DNA from: Polynucleobacter sp. MWH-Aus1W21 | GTDB taxonomy: Bacteria; Pseudomonadota; Gammaproteobacteria; Burkholderiales; Burkholderiaceae | Direction: 5' to 3' | Length of the DNA: 64,000 nt | Assembly (NCBI RefSeq): GCF_018687275.1 | Contig: NZ_CP061287.1 | Span: 558,001-622,000 of the forward strand | Shown here: positions 27,081-35,712 of the stretch, one piece after another | How positions within the stretch are numbered: position 1 is the first letter of the stretch | How the letters are laid out: every line of letters starts with the position of its first letter | The notes under the pieces: generated by a model | Databases searched by the model: none | What the model saw: only the letters and a program-made list of their open reading frames with translations | Told to the model about the DNA's origin: nothing | Program-made: the position numbers and the translations under genes

Positions 27081-27788
27081 TTAATCGGAGAGCAACTCTT
27101 GATGTAAGTAGCGTTTAGCTGCCGTTGTTTGAGGATTATCAAAGAAGGGGCCTACGGGTCCCTTTTCTTTTATTTCGCCTTGATCAATAAAAATCACATG
27201 CTTTGCTAGTCTTTGTACTTGAGCAAGTTGGTGAGATGAAAAAATTACATCCGCACCATGCTGATCAAATTTCCGAATGAGGTCTTCAACCTGCTCGGTG
27301 GTGTTTGGATCAAGATTTGCGGTAGGCTCATCCAATAAAACTAAATTTGGCTTCAGAAGAATGGCTCTTGCAAGACATAGTTTTTGTCTTTCGCCAGCAG
27401 ATAATTTATGTGCTGGACTATTAGCTAAGTTGCTAAGACCAACTTCATCCATAACCTTTTGCACATCTAATTTAGTGATGCTTGAATCGACATCTTGAAC
27501 AATCCCAATGTTAGCGGCTGCAGAAGCTTTAATCATCGGGGTGTGATGCAGAACTAATGAAGTCTTAGTTTTGAATGAGTAGGTGACAGTGCCGCTATCC
27601 GGCTTGATAAGGCCATCCAGCACCTTTAGAAAAGTAGTCTTTCCAGCACCATTCGGTCCAATACAGGCGGTAATTCTGTCTGCAGGAATGATGGCATGTG
27701 GAATGTTGAGAATCGTTCTGCCATTACTCTTGACGATGATGTCTTTGAGTTCAATGAATTTCTCAAAATGTTCAACAGAATTAACCAT
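27081..27788 (-). CDS. tupC: ABC transporter ATPase, tungstate/molybdate-type (TupC-like)
   Basis: This ABC ATPase has Walker A GPNGAGKTT, signature LSAGERQ and Walker B LVLLDEPTANLD, followed by the SSHQLAQVQRLA switch region. The start at ATG 27788, with GGAG upstream, overlaps the permease stop by eight bases and gives 235 residues. A longer in-frame start at 27818 is rejected. Pairing with a TupB-like permease and adjacency to a Mo/W formate dehydrogenase support oxyanion import. The specificity is inferred. Confidence 0.78.
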   Translation of the reverse strand: MVNSVEHFEKFIELKDIIVKSNGRTILNIPHAIIPADRITACIGPNGAGKTTFLKVLDGLIKPDSGTVTYSFKTKTSLVLHHTPMIKASAAANIGIVQDVDSSITKLDVQKVMDEVGLSNLANSPAHKLSAGERQKLCLARAILLKPNLVLLDEPTANLDPNTTEQVEDLIRKFDQHGADVIFSSHQLAQVQRLAKHVIFIDQGEIKEKGPVGPFFDNPQTTAAKRYLHQELLSD

Positions 27789-28476
27789 AGCGGTGCTCCG
27801 CGATTTGGCGTACTGCAAACGTAAATAAATTAGCTAGCAGGACAATCATCAGCAGGACTATTCCAAGGGCAAGAGCTAAAGGCAGATCCCCTTTGCTCGT
27901 CTCTAGTGCAATAGCCGTAGTCATGGTTCTGGTTGAGCGATCAATATTGCCGCCCACAATCATGACGGCCCCAACCTCAGAGATTGCCCTGGCTAGACCA
28001 GCAAGAACGGCAATCGTCAGGGAAAAGCGGCAATCCCATAAAAGCCACTTAAAACGTGAGAGCGGGGGTAGTTTTAGGCTTAGAAAAGAATCTCTATGAA
28101 CCCTCCAAGAATCCTCAAGGATTTGTCGGCTTAGAGCCGCAATTAAAGGGGTTGTGAGCAGGGTCTGAGCAACAACCATACCCTTGATCGTAAATAACCA
28201 ACCCCAAGCCCCCAGAGGGCCTGTGCGAGACAGCATGAGATATACCAGGACGCCAACAATTACAGTGGGCACCCCCATCAGGGTATTGAGGGCCACAATA
28301 ATCGTCTTTTTGCCAGTAAATTGCTCGGTCGCCAGAAGGGCGCCAATAGGAAGGCCTAAAAGCGTGCCAATCAAGAGAGCGCTCAGGCTGACCTGCAGGG
28401 AGACTAGGACGATACCCAAAACTGCGCCATCTAGGTGGGCAAGTAAAGTAAGTGCGTCTTGAAAAGCTTTCAACAT
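27781..28476 (-). CDS. tupB: ABC transporter permease, tungstate-type (TupB-like)
   Basis: This 231-residue inner-membrane permease has about five or six hydrophobic helices. The sequence around ARAISEVGAVMIVGGNID and TRTMTTAIALETSKGDLPLALALG resembles TupB/WtpB-type tungstate permeases. It contains the EAA-like loop that contacts the ATPase. The usual periplasmic binding protein (TupA) is not adjacent, which is unusual. It must be encoded elsewhere, or a shared one is used. Confidence 0.78.
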   Translation of the reverse strand: MLKAFQDALTLLAHLDGAVLGIVLVSLQVSLSALLIGTLLGLPIGALLATEQFTGKKTIIVALNTLMGVPTVIVGVLVYLMLSRTGPLGAWGWLFTIKGMVVAQTLLTTPLIAALSRQILEDSWRVHRDSFLSLKLPPLSRFKWLLWDCRFSLTIAVLAGLARAISEVGAVMIVGGNIDRSTRTMTTAIALETSKGDLPLALALGIVLLMIVLLANLFTFAVRQIAEHRYG

Positions 28477-28542
28477 GCGCTTGATTCTATCAAGGCGGTG
28501 GCAAAATGGCTGTAATGAGACTGATTTCCCTATTTTTGATTA

Positions 28543-28743
28543 ATGGCTGAAGTGATTTGCCTCTGCAACGAGGTCCTCGACGTGGATTTGCGTGAGTATT
28601 TAGATGCTCACCCGATTGACTCTATCGATGAGTTGCGTGAGCAAGCATCCATTTGCAATAAATGCATGCAGTGCCAGGATTTAGTCGAAGGCGAAATCTA
28701 TTTAGCGCGCGTTCGGCGTCAGCGCGCAGCAGGGCAGTTTTAA
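28543..28743 (+). CDS. BFD-like [2Fe-2S]-binding protein
   Basis: This 66-residue protein has the bacterioferritin-associated-ferredoxin cysteine layout: CLC at residues 7-9 and a later CNKCMQC at 38-44. The spacing is close to the CxC-X~30-CxxC pattern that ligates one [2Fe-2S]. The basic tail RVRRQRAAGQF is distinctive. It could help mobilise iron or serve another electron-transfer partner. No bacterioferritin gene is adjacent. It is translationally coupled to the next gene (TAATG). Confidence 0.75.
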   Translation: MAEVICLCNEVLDVDLREYLDAHPIDSIDELREQASICNKCMQCQDLVEGEIYLARVRRQRAAGQF

Positions 28744-29495
28744 TGAGCCCAGTTAACTCCTCCCGTTTTACAGTCTTAAGCATGAATGTTCATAAGGGTT
28801 TATCGCCCTTGCATCGGCATGCCACGATTTATCAGTTGCGTCAAAAAATGCGGAGTCATTATCCGGACTTACTTTTTTTGCAAGAGTTACAACAAGAGCA
28901 TCGAGGAAGAGTAAGACGCTTTGGACAGTGGCCGCTGACAGAGTTAACTCATTTTCTATCTGAGGATTTTTGGCAGCACTGGCATTATGGAAAGAATGTT
29001 GAGTATCGCGATGGGCATCATGGCAATGCGATTCTTTCTAGGCATCCGCAACAAAAAGGCAATAACTACGATATCTCAGCATACCGCTTTGAGGGTCGTG
29101 GATTGCTGCACAGCATTACTAGGTTAGAAGGTATAGATAAGCCTATTCATTGCTTTTGCGTGCATCTGGCGCTCTTCGAGCGCGGTAGGGAGCGGCAGCT
29201 GGAGACTATTATTCGACATATTCAAGACTTGACGCAAGATGGACCCACGATAGTTGCAGGAGACTTTAATGATTGGCGTAATCGTGTAAGTGCCCCCATG
29301 AAAGCCGCTGGTTTCGACGAGGTATTTGAAACTCTCACCGGTTCACCGGCGAAAACTTTTCCAAGCATGAAGCCGCTACTTCCTATGGATAGGATTTATG
29401 TGCGCGGACTTAAAATTCATTCTGCACAAATTTTGCATGAATGGCTCAAGCTATCAGATCATCTAGGCATTACTGCTGAATTGGAACTTCTATGA
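28743..29495 (+). CDS. Endonuclease/exonuclease/phosphatase (EEP) family protein
   Basis: This protein of 250 residues belongs to the EEP superfamily (DNase I/IMPase-like). Visible motifs are SMNVHKG, FLQELQQEHRG (catalytic Glu), HGNAILSRHP, FCVHLALFERGR, VAGDFNDWRN (catalytic Asp/Asn) and LKLSDHLGITAEL (Asp-His). No signal peptide is visible. The pairing with cardiolipin synthase downstream, overlapping by four bases, mirrors ybhP-clsB in E. coli. A lipid-phosphate or membrane role is therefore more likely than DNA repair. Confidence 0.83.
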   Translation: MSPVNSSRFTVLSMNVHKGLSPLHRHATIYQLRQKMRSHYPDLLFLQELQQEHRGRVRRFGQWPLTELTHFLSEDFWQHWHYGKNVEYRDGHHGNAILSRHPQQKGNNYDISAYRFEGRGLLHSITRLEGIDKPIHCFCVHLALFERGRERQLETIIRHIQDLTQDGPTIVAGDFNDWRNRVSAPMKAAGFDEVFETLTGSPAKTFPSMKPLLPMDRIYVRGLKIHSAQILHEWLKLSDHLGITAELELL

Positions 29496-30967
29496 ATATT
29501 ATGACTTTTATTTTTGGATCCGTTTTTGGATTCTCTCTAATATGGGTTCCGATTACACATGCCGTTATCGTACTTTTATTCGGCATTCACTTGATCTCTG
29601 CTAGAAGACCAGTGGGCGTAGCATTTGCATGGTTTCTGATCGTCATACTGATTCCTATATTAGGAATTTCATTGTATGTTTTGATCGGCGAGAGGCCTGT
29701 TGGTCGGAAGCTTACACGCAAGATTATTCGTATGAATCGCGAGTATGAAAAAATTACAGAGACAATGCGCCAAGAGTTTGCAGTTGATAGGCAGAAATTA
29801 CCTGCCGAGGGAAGGGCTCTCAGTCTTTTGGCTGAATCCAAAAATGGCTCACCAGTAGTAGCTGGCAACAAAATAGAATTGCATACCAACTCACTCAAGA
29901 TATTGCAAAATTTTATTGATGAGATTAATAATGCAAAAAAAAGCTTACACCTAGAGTTTTATATTTGGGCTTTGGGTGGTGATGCCGATAGAGTTTGTGA
30001 GGCTTTGATTGCAGCATCTCAACGAGGTGTAGCCTGTCGTGTATTGCTGGATTCTCTGGGTAGTAAGGATTGGTTTAAGTCTCAATGGCCAGCACGTTTT
30101 CGTAAGGCAGGGATTGAGGTAACGGAGGCGTTGCCGATTCAGATTGGCCGCTTCCAATTCCGTCGTGCCGATTTGCGCTTGCATCGCAAGATATTCGTTA
30201 TAGATGGCTCTGCAGTGTGGACAGGCAGTATGAATTTGGTTGATCCACGCACATTTAAGCAGGATTCAGGCGTGGGCGAGTGGGTAGATGCCATGGTTCG
30301 CATAGAAGGACCGGTGGCTGCTCAGTTTGAGTTGACCTTTGCATTTGATTGGAGCGTTGATAACCCGAATATCACCAACTTTAGAGATCGAGAGCCGCCT
30401 GCCTCGCCCCATGCTGGAGGCGCTATAGCTCAAGAGTTTTCTTCTGGCCCAGTCTATCGTGACGATATTCTTTATCAGGTCTTGCTATCGGCCATCATGG
30501 ATGCTCGTGAAGAGTTGGTCATCACTACACCTTATTTTGGTCCGGATGATGGTTTAATCCAGGCACTAATGGCTGCGGCAGCCAGAGGCGTCAAAGTAAC
30601 CCTGATCGTTCCTAAGCTCAATGATTCCAGGCTGGTGGCTTGGAGTAGCAAGAGTTTCTACGAAGATTTAATGAATTCTGGAGTAACGATTGCTGAATTC
30701 CATGGCGGCCTTTTGCATACCAAGAGTTTGTTGATTGATAAACGGATTGCTATCTTTGGCTCGGTTAATTTTGATCAACGCAGTCTAAGACTAAATTTTG
30801 AGATCAGCTTGATTGTCTATAACAACGAGTTCTGCGCCAAACTAGAAAAGTTAATTGAGTCTTATTTGGCAGAATCAGATTACGTTGATCCAAAGGTGTG
30901 GGCAAAAAGACCGGCTTGGCGTCGATATCTTGAGAATGCCGCACACCTGACTTCACCGCTGCTTTAA
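29492..30967 (+). CDS. cls: Cardiolipin synthase (phospholipase D family)
   Basis: This 491-residue membrane enzyme joins phosphatidylglycerol-type lipids to form cardiolipin. Two N-terminal hydrophobic helices (about residues 8-62) precede two HKD catalytic motifs: HRKIFVIDGSAVWTGSMN and HTKSLLIDKRIAIFGSVNFD. This is the ClsA-like architecture. It overlaps the EEP gene start-to-stop. It converges on the CoA-transferase gene with a four-base overlap. Confidence 0.9.
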   Translation: MNIMTFIFGSVFGFSLIWVPITHAVIVLLFGIHLISARRPVGVAFAWFLIVILIPILGISLYVLIGERPVGRKLTRKIIRMNREYEKITETMRQEFAVDRQKLPAEGRALSLLAESKNGSPVVAGNKIELHTNSLKILQNFIDEINNAKKSLHLEFYIWALGGDADRVCEALIAASQRGVACRVLLDSLGSKDWFKSQWPARFRKAGIEVTEALPIQIGRFQFRRADLRLHRKIFVIDGSAVWTGSMNLVDPRTFKQDSGVGEWVDAMVRIEGPVAAQFELTFAFDWSVDNPNITNFRDREPPASPHAGGAIAQEFSSGPVYRDDILYQVLLSAIMDAREELVITTPYFGPDDGLIQALMAAAARGVKVTLIVPKLNDSRLVAWSSKSFYEDLMNSGVTIAEFHGGLLHTKSLLIDKRIAIFGSVNFDQRSLRLNFEISLIVYNNEFCAKLEKLIESYLAESDYVDPKVWAKRPAWRRYLENAAHLTSPLL

Positions 30968-32148
30968 ATCGCTCCGCTAGCGCGCATAGAGGCTATTTCG
31001 GGCTCTGAAATTCCGAGTTCTTTGAGGATGGAGTTAGTGTGCTCTCCAACCGCAGGGATGGGATCCATGCGGTAGTCATAGCTGTCATTAAGTCCGGGTG
31101 GTAGCAGTGCAGCAATCGTTCCATTTGGGGTATCAACCTTAGTCCAGCGGTTGCGCGCTTTGAGTTGCTGATGCTTCCATAGGCCCGCCATATCATTGAG
31201 ATGAGCATTTGCAATTTGAGCCTTTTCTAATCTGGCAATCAGCTGTTCTGAAGTTATCTGACTAAAACAAGCGTCAATAATCGCCAAGAGCTCAGTGCGT
31301 TTTTCATTGCGTTTAAAGTTGCGATCAAATCGCTCATCCAATGCAAGCGCTGGGTTCTCTAATACAGTTTCGCAAAACTGTACCCATTCACGCTCATTTT
31401 GTAGGCCTAGCATCACCGTCTTACCATCGCCCGCTTTAAAGGGGCCGTATGGATAAATCGTTGCGTGTGATGCACCGTTTCTTGGCGGAGGCTCAGCACC
31501 TTTATAGGCGTAATACATCGGGAAACTCATCCACTCACTTAATGCTTCAAGCATGGAGATATCAATAACGGAGCCTTTTCCAGTTTTTCCTCTCTGTAGT
31601 AATGCTGCCAAGATATTCGTATAGGCGTACATTCCTGCTGCAATGTCGGCAATCGAGTTGCCAGCTTTGCTGGGCGTCTCTGGTGTTCCGGTAATTGAAA
31701 GAAATCCTGCCTCACTTTGGATAAGGAGGTCATAAGCCTTTTTATCGCGATAGGGTCCATCGTTACCGTATCCTGAGATAGCGCACGTAATCAATCCGGG
31801 ATTGTCTTTCTGAAGAACCTCTGGGCTCAGACCCATGCGAGAGGCTGCACCAGGTGCGAGATTTTGGATAAAGACATCTGCAGTTTTCAATAAGCTTTTT
31901 AATATTGCCATTGCAGGCTCTTGCTTGAGATCAAGCGTCAAACTCTCCTTAGATCGATTGACCCAAACAAAGTGAGAGGAGAGGCCCTCCACCTGAGTGT
32001 CATAGCCTCTCGCAAAATCTCCGCCGCCAGGACGTTCGATTTTAATAATGCGCGCACCTAAATCAGCTAATTGCCGGGTGCAAAATGGCGCTGCAATAAC
32101 ATGTTCTAGCGCAACAACCGTAATACCATCTAATGGACGAACGTTCAT
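30964..32148 (-). CDS. CaiB/BaiF-type (class III) CoA-transferase
   Basis: This 394-residue family III CoA-transferase has an N-terminal GITVVALEHVIAAPFCTRQLADLGARIIKIERPGGGDFARGYD region, shown here in part, where a conserved aspartate normally follows KIERP-GxGD. LDLKQ and GYGNDGPYRDKKAYDLL are further family motifs. It would move CoA between acyl acids. It directly follows an acyl-CoA dehydrogenase on the same strand (11 bases), so the two likely handle one acid's activation and oxidation. The substrate is unknown. Confidence 0.85.
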   Translation of the reverse strand: MNVRPLDGITVVALEHVIAAPFCTRQLADLGARIIKIERPGGGDFARGYDTQVEGLSSHFVWVNRSKESLTLDLKQEPAMAILKSLLKTADVFIQNLAPGAASRMGLSPEVLQKDNPGLITCAISGYGNDGPYRDKKAYDLLIQSEAGFLSITGTPETPSKAGNSIADIAAGMYAYTNILAALLQRGKTGKGSVIDISMLEALSEWMSFPMYYAYKGAEPPPRNGASHATIYPYGPFKAGDGKTVMLGLQNEREWVQFCETVLENPALALDERFDRNFKRNEKRTELLAIIDACFSQITSEQLIARLEKAQIANAHLNDMAGLWKHQQLKARNRWTKVDTPNGTIAALLPPGLNDSYDYRMDPIPAVGEHTNSILKELGISEPEIASMRASGAI

Positions 32149-32159
32149 ACAGTCACTTT

Positions 32160-33329
32160 TTAGAAAGATCTTGGTAGACCAAGAACATGTTCAGCAATAT
32201 ACGAATAAATCAAATTAGTTGAAATTGGCGCCACTTGATAGAGGCGAGTTTCTCTAAACTTACGTTCAACGTCATATTCATTGGCAAAACCAAAACCACC
32301 ATGAGTTTGCAGACAGACGTTGGCAGCTTCCCAGGATGCTTTAGCAGCAAGGTATTTGGCCATATTGGCTTCTGGTCCGCAAGGTTGGTGATTATCAAAT
32401 AATTCACAGGCTTTAAAGCGCATCAGATTAGCCGCTTCAGTTTCAATATAGCTATCAGCAATTGGAAATTGAATCCCCTGGTTTTTGCCTATAGGTCGAT
32501 CAAATACAACTCGGTCATTAGCGTAGCGACGTGACCGATCAATAAACCAGTAAGCATCTCCAATGCATTCAGCGGCAATTAAGACGCGTTCTGCATTGAG
32601 GCCATCAAGGATGTATTTAAAACCCTGACCTTCTGTACCAATTAAGTTTTCTGCTGGAATTTCTAAATTGTCAAAAAAAACTTCATTCGTTTCATGATTG
32701 ACCATATTGGCAATTGGTCGAACCTCCATACCTTTGCCGATAGCATCAGCAAGATTCACGATAAAGATCGACATGCCTTCAGATTTACGTTGCACTTCGC
32801 TGATCGGTGTAGTGCGTGCAAGCAAGATCATGAGATCAGAGTGTTGAATACGAGAAATCCAAACCTTCTGGCCATTCACTACATACTTGTCACCTTTTTT
32901 AACTGCAGTAGTTTTCAATTTAGTGGTGTCGGTACCAGTAGTGGGTTCAGTAACAGCCATACTTTGAAGTCGCAATTCACCCGATGCAATTTTGGGCAAG
33001 TACATTTTTTTCTGAGCTTCTGAGCCGTGGCGCAACAGGGTGCCCATGTTGTACATCTGTCCATGGCATGAACCTGAATTGCCGCCGGAAAAATTAATCT
33101 CTTCCATGATGACGGATGCCTCAGCAAGGCCTAAGCCGGATCCACCGTATTCTTCAGGAATAAGTGCTGCCAACCATCCGGCCTTAGTCATGGCATCTAC
33201 AAAGGCCTCTGGATAGCCGCGTTCGTGATCGATCTTTTGCCAATAGGCTGAATCAAAAGAGCCGCATAGATCGCGCAATGCTTCACGCATTTCTTGATAT
33301 TGGTCTGGCTTGGGAATGGGGTGATTCAT
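32160..33329 (-). CDS. Acyl-CoA dehydrogenase
   Basis: This 389-residue flavoenzyme of the acyl-CoA dehydrogenase superfamily shows IPEEYGGSGLGLAEASVIMEE, the FAD-binding AVTEPTTGTD segment, GQKVWISRIQHSD, and a C-terminal LQTHGGFGFANEYDVERKFRE region. It introduces a 2,3-double bond into an acyl-CoA. The upstream CoA-transferase partner suggests a short- or branched-chain organic acid. The exact chain length cannot be told. Confidence 0.88.
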   Translation of the reverse strand: MNHPIPKPDQYQEMREALRDLCGSFDSAYWQKIDHERGYPEAFVDAMTKAGWLAALIPEEYGGSGLGLAEASVIMEEINFSGGNSGSCHGQMYNMGTLLRHGSEAQKKMYLPKIASGELRLQSMAVTEPTTGTDTTKLKTTAVKKGDKYVVNGQKVWISRIQHSDLMILLARTTPISEVQRKSEGMSIFIVNLADAIGKGMEVRPIANMVNHETNEVFFDNLEIPAENLIGTEGQGFKYILDGLNAERVLIAAECIGDAYWFIDRSRRYANDRVVFDRPIGKNQGIQFPIADSYIETEAANLMRFKACELFDNHQPCGPEANMAKYLAAKASWEAANVCLQTHGGFGFANEYDVERKFRETRLYQVAPISTNLIYSYIAEHVLGLPRSF

Positions 33330-33531
33330 GAAAGTCTCAATTTATAAGTTTTATGGTTTATATGCCAATTAAGGTGTTAGTTTAAGCAAGATTTGAAATT
33401 CCTGGATATTGGCCAAAACAAGGCAAAATAGACCAAATGAGGCCTAAAGAGAAGATGCAAATAAATAAAGACGGATACCGTTCAATACTGTCTTTTTGCT
33501 CAAGCAAACTGATGCAGGCGTTGGTTGCTTA

Positions 33532-34035
33532 ATGGAGCATATCTTTGAACATTTCTTTGCCTGGTTTGGGATGCCCTCCGTTGGTTTGCCAGCAGTATTT
33601 ATTAGCGCATTTATTTCCGCAACATTAATTCCGGCTGGCTCTGAACCCATTTTGTTTGGGTACATCACTCTCAATCCACACTTATTTTGGGTTGCCATTT
33701 TGGTTGCCACAGTTGGTAATACATTGGGAGGGATGGTAGATTGGTGGCTTGGGGTTATCGCTCGCAATAGTTTTAAATCAATAGATGAACCCAGCAATAG
33801 CCGCTTGAAGCGCTGGCTAGAAAATTGGGGTCCAAAGCTTTTATTGCTCTCTTGGCTGCCTGGTCTTGGTGATCCCTTGTGTTTAGCGGCAGGCTGGTTA
33901 AAACTTCCCTGGCAGCCATGCCTTGTTTATATGTTCATAGGCAAGCTAATGCGCTTCATTATGTTCACCTGGCTACTCACTCTGGTCCCCGATAGCTTTT
34001 GGCATCAGTTGGGTCACTGGCTGCATCTGATCTAA
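33532..34035 (+). CDS. YqaA family (DedA-like) membrane protein
   Basis: This protein of about 167 residues with four to five hydrophobic helices matches YqaA: MPSVGLPAVFISAFISATLIPAGSEP, GNTLGGMVDWWLG, and LLSWLPGLGDPLCLAAGWLK. It is distantly related to DedA. Its function is not established. ATG at 33532 is preferred to an upstream TTG at 33496, which adds a non-conserved dozen residues. The 200 bases before it hold no gene. Confidence 0.82.
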   Translation: MEHIFEHFFAWFGMPSVGLPAVFISAFISATLIPAGSEPILFGYITLNPHLFWVAILVATVGNTLGGMVDWWLGVIARNSFKSIDEPSNSRLKRWLENWGPKLLLLSWLPGLGDPLCLAAGWLKLPWQPCLVYMFIGKLMRFIMFTWLLTLVPDSFWHQLGHWLHLI

Positions 34036-34104
34036 ACCCCGAATCCTGTAACATCAAGTTTTGGGTAATTTGAAGCCCTCTGGATAACTTGATACGGTAA
34101 ATAT

Positions 34105-34881
34105 ATGTCTACATTAAAAGGTAAAACTGCTCTAGTCACTGGCTCCACTAGTGGCATTGGCTTAGGCATGGCATTGGCACTAGCAAAGCAGGGCGTCAAT
34201 ATTATGGTGAATGGTTTCGGTGAGAAAGATGAAGCTATTGCCAAAATTAAAGCGTGTGGAGTAGAGGTTGATTATCACGGCGCCGATATGAGCAAGCCAG
34301 CTGAAATCGAAGACCTGATCAAGCAAACAGAAAAACGTTTTGGATCACTCGACATCTTGGTTAACAACGCTGGCATTCAATACACTGCAAATATTGAAGA
34401 GTTTCCAACGGACAAATGGGATGCCATCATCGCCATCAATTTGAGCTCCGCTTTTCATACGACACATCATGCTTTGCCTGGTATGAAAAAACGTAACTGG
34501 GGGCGCATTATTAATATCGCTTCTGTGCATGGTCTAGTGGCCTCAACTCAGAAGGCTGCTTATGTTGCTGCCAAGCATGGCATTGTTGGCTTGACTAAAG
34601 TAACCGCTCTAGAAAATGCGCGTACCGGTATTACCTGTAATGCAATTTGCCCAGGCTGGGTACTAACTCCACTCGTGCAGAAACAGGTGGATGCCCGTGC
34701 TGAACGTGAAGGCATTTCTAATGAAGCAGCAAAGACCGCCTTGGTATCTGAAAAACAACCTTCTGGCGAGTTTGTTAGCCCTGAGCAATTGGCTGCCTTG
34801 GCTGTGTTCCTATGTGGACCAGATGCGTCTGAGGTTCGTGGGGTGGCTTGGAATATGGATGGCGGCTGGACTGCTCAATAA
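34105..34881 (+). CDS. bdhA: 3-hydroxybutyrate dehydrogenase (SDR family)
   Basis: This 258-residue short-chain dehydrogenase interconverts 3-hydroxybutyrate and acetoacetate. It has the NAD motif TGSTSGIG (11-18), NNAG at about 89, and catalytic Ser, Tyr and Lys in IASVHG and YVAAKHG. NAICPGWVLTPLVQKQ and the QPSGEFVSPEQLA loop are typical of BdhA. A 3-hydroxybutyrate route fits the phasin-like gene near 55.9 kb and suggests polyhydroxybutyrate turnover. Confidence 0.9.
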   Translation: MSTLKGKTALVTGSTSGIGLGMALALAKQGVNIMVNGFGEKDEAIAKIKACGVEVDYHGADMSKPAEIEDLIKQTEKRFGSLDILVNNAGIQYTANIEEFPTDKWDAIIAINLSSAFHTTHHALPGMKKRNWGRIINIASVHGLVASTQKAAYVAAKHGIVGLTKVTALENARTGITCNAICPGWVLTPLVQKQVDARAEREGISNEAAKTALVSEKQPSGEFVSPEQLAALAVFLCGPDASEVRGVAWNMDGGWTAQ

Positions 34882-34905
34882 GTCTTACCAAGCCTGATTT
34901 GATCG

Positions 34906-34931
34906 AATGCCGGCAAGTTATTGTCGGCATT
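34906..34931 (+). terminator. Rho-independent terminator after bdhA
   Basis: An 11-bp stem (AATGCCGGCAA / TTGTCGGCATT, one G-U pair) with loop GTTA is followed by TTTG. It lies 25 bases after the bdhA stop and ends that transcript. Confidence 0.8.
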
Positions 34932-35053
34932 TTTGTATATTAGTTAGGGCTAAGTCTTTATTTTAAGTAGGAATTCTGGATTTTGAAACATACAAACAAA
35001 ATTGGCAGAATCGTTTATAGTTAGACCCATTATTACTCATAGGAGATCCTTAA

Positions 35054-35647
35054 ATGGCATCAATCTTGACCTCTTTGGGACGCACCGTATTTGCGGGCTT
35101 CGTTCTTCTCGTTTTAATTATTTTTGCATTGGGCGGTAACTTTAGCTCCGCTGAACTCCCATTTGTTTTCCGTTGGTTGCACGTGATGTTTGGTGTCATG
35201 TGGATTGGTTTGCTATGGTATTTCAACTTCGTGCAAATTCCATCTATGCCAAAGATTCCTGATGAACAAAAACCAGCGATCGGTAAAGTAATTGCTCCAG
35301 CAGCATTATTTTGGTTCCGTTATGCAGCCTTGTTTACTGTAGTGACTGGTTTGATTGTTGCTGCGTTAAGTGGTTACTTGCACCAAGCTTTCACATTACA
35401 AGCGCCATTTCGTGCAATTGGTTTAGGCATGTGGATTGCCTTGGTAATGGCTTTTAACGTTTGGTTCATCATTTGGCCAAATCAAAAGCGTGCACTTGGT
35501 ATCGTTGCTGTTGAGGCGGATGTAAAAGCAAAATCTGCTCGTGTTGCAATGTTGACATCCCGTTTGAATACATTGTTATCTGTGCCAATGTTGTTCTTGA
35601 TGGTTGCTCAATCACACAACACAACTTGGTTCGTGATTGTTTCTTAA
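35054..35647 (+). CDS. PuuD-like (urate hydroxylase N-terminal type) membrane protein
   Basis: This 197-residue integral membrane protein has five or so helices. It contains the PuuD-like segment FRWLHVMFGVMWIGLLWYFNFVQIPSMPKI, then PAALFWFRYAALFTVVTGL and MWIALVMAFNVWFIIWPNQKRALG. It matches the membrane domain of PuuD-type proteins but lacks the C-terminal cytochrome c part. No purine genes are nearby, so urate oxidation is not implied. AGGAGA precedes the start at good spacing. Confidence 0.75.
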   Translation: MASILTSLGRTVFAGFVLLVLIIFALGGNFSSAELPFVFRWLHVMFGVMWIGLLWYFNFVQIPSMPKIPDEQKPAIGKVIAPAALFWFRYAALFTVVTGLIVAALSGYLHQAFTLQAPFRAIGLGMWIALVMAFNVWFIIWPNQKRALGIVAVEADVKAKSARVAMLTSRLNTLLSVPMLFLMVAQSHNTTWFVIVS

Positions 35648-35667
35648 TCACCGCTAGACGCTTAAAG

Positions 35668-35692
35668 AAAAGGCCCGCACTGCGGGCCTTTT
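35668..35692. terminator. Strong bidirectional terminator
   Basis: An 11-bp GC-rich stem (AAAAGGCCCGC / GCGGGCCTTTT) with loop ACT is followed by a T-run on the plus strand and flanked by an A-run on its other side. It lies between the convergent ends of the PuuD-like gene and rubredoxin reductase and can serve both. Confidence 0.88.
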
Positions 35693-35712
35693 TATTGCTA
35701 GATACGCCTTAC

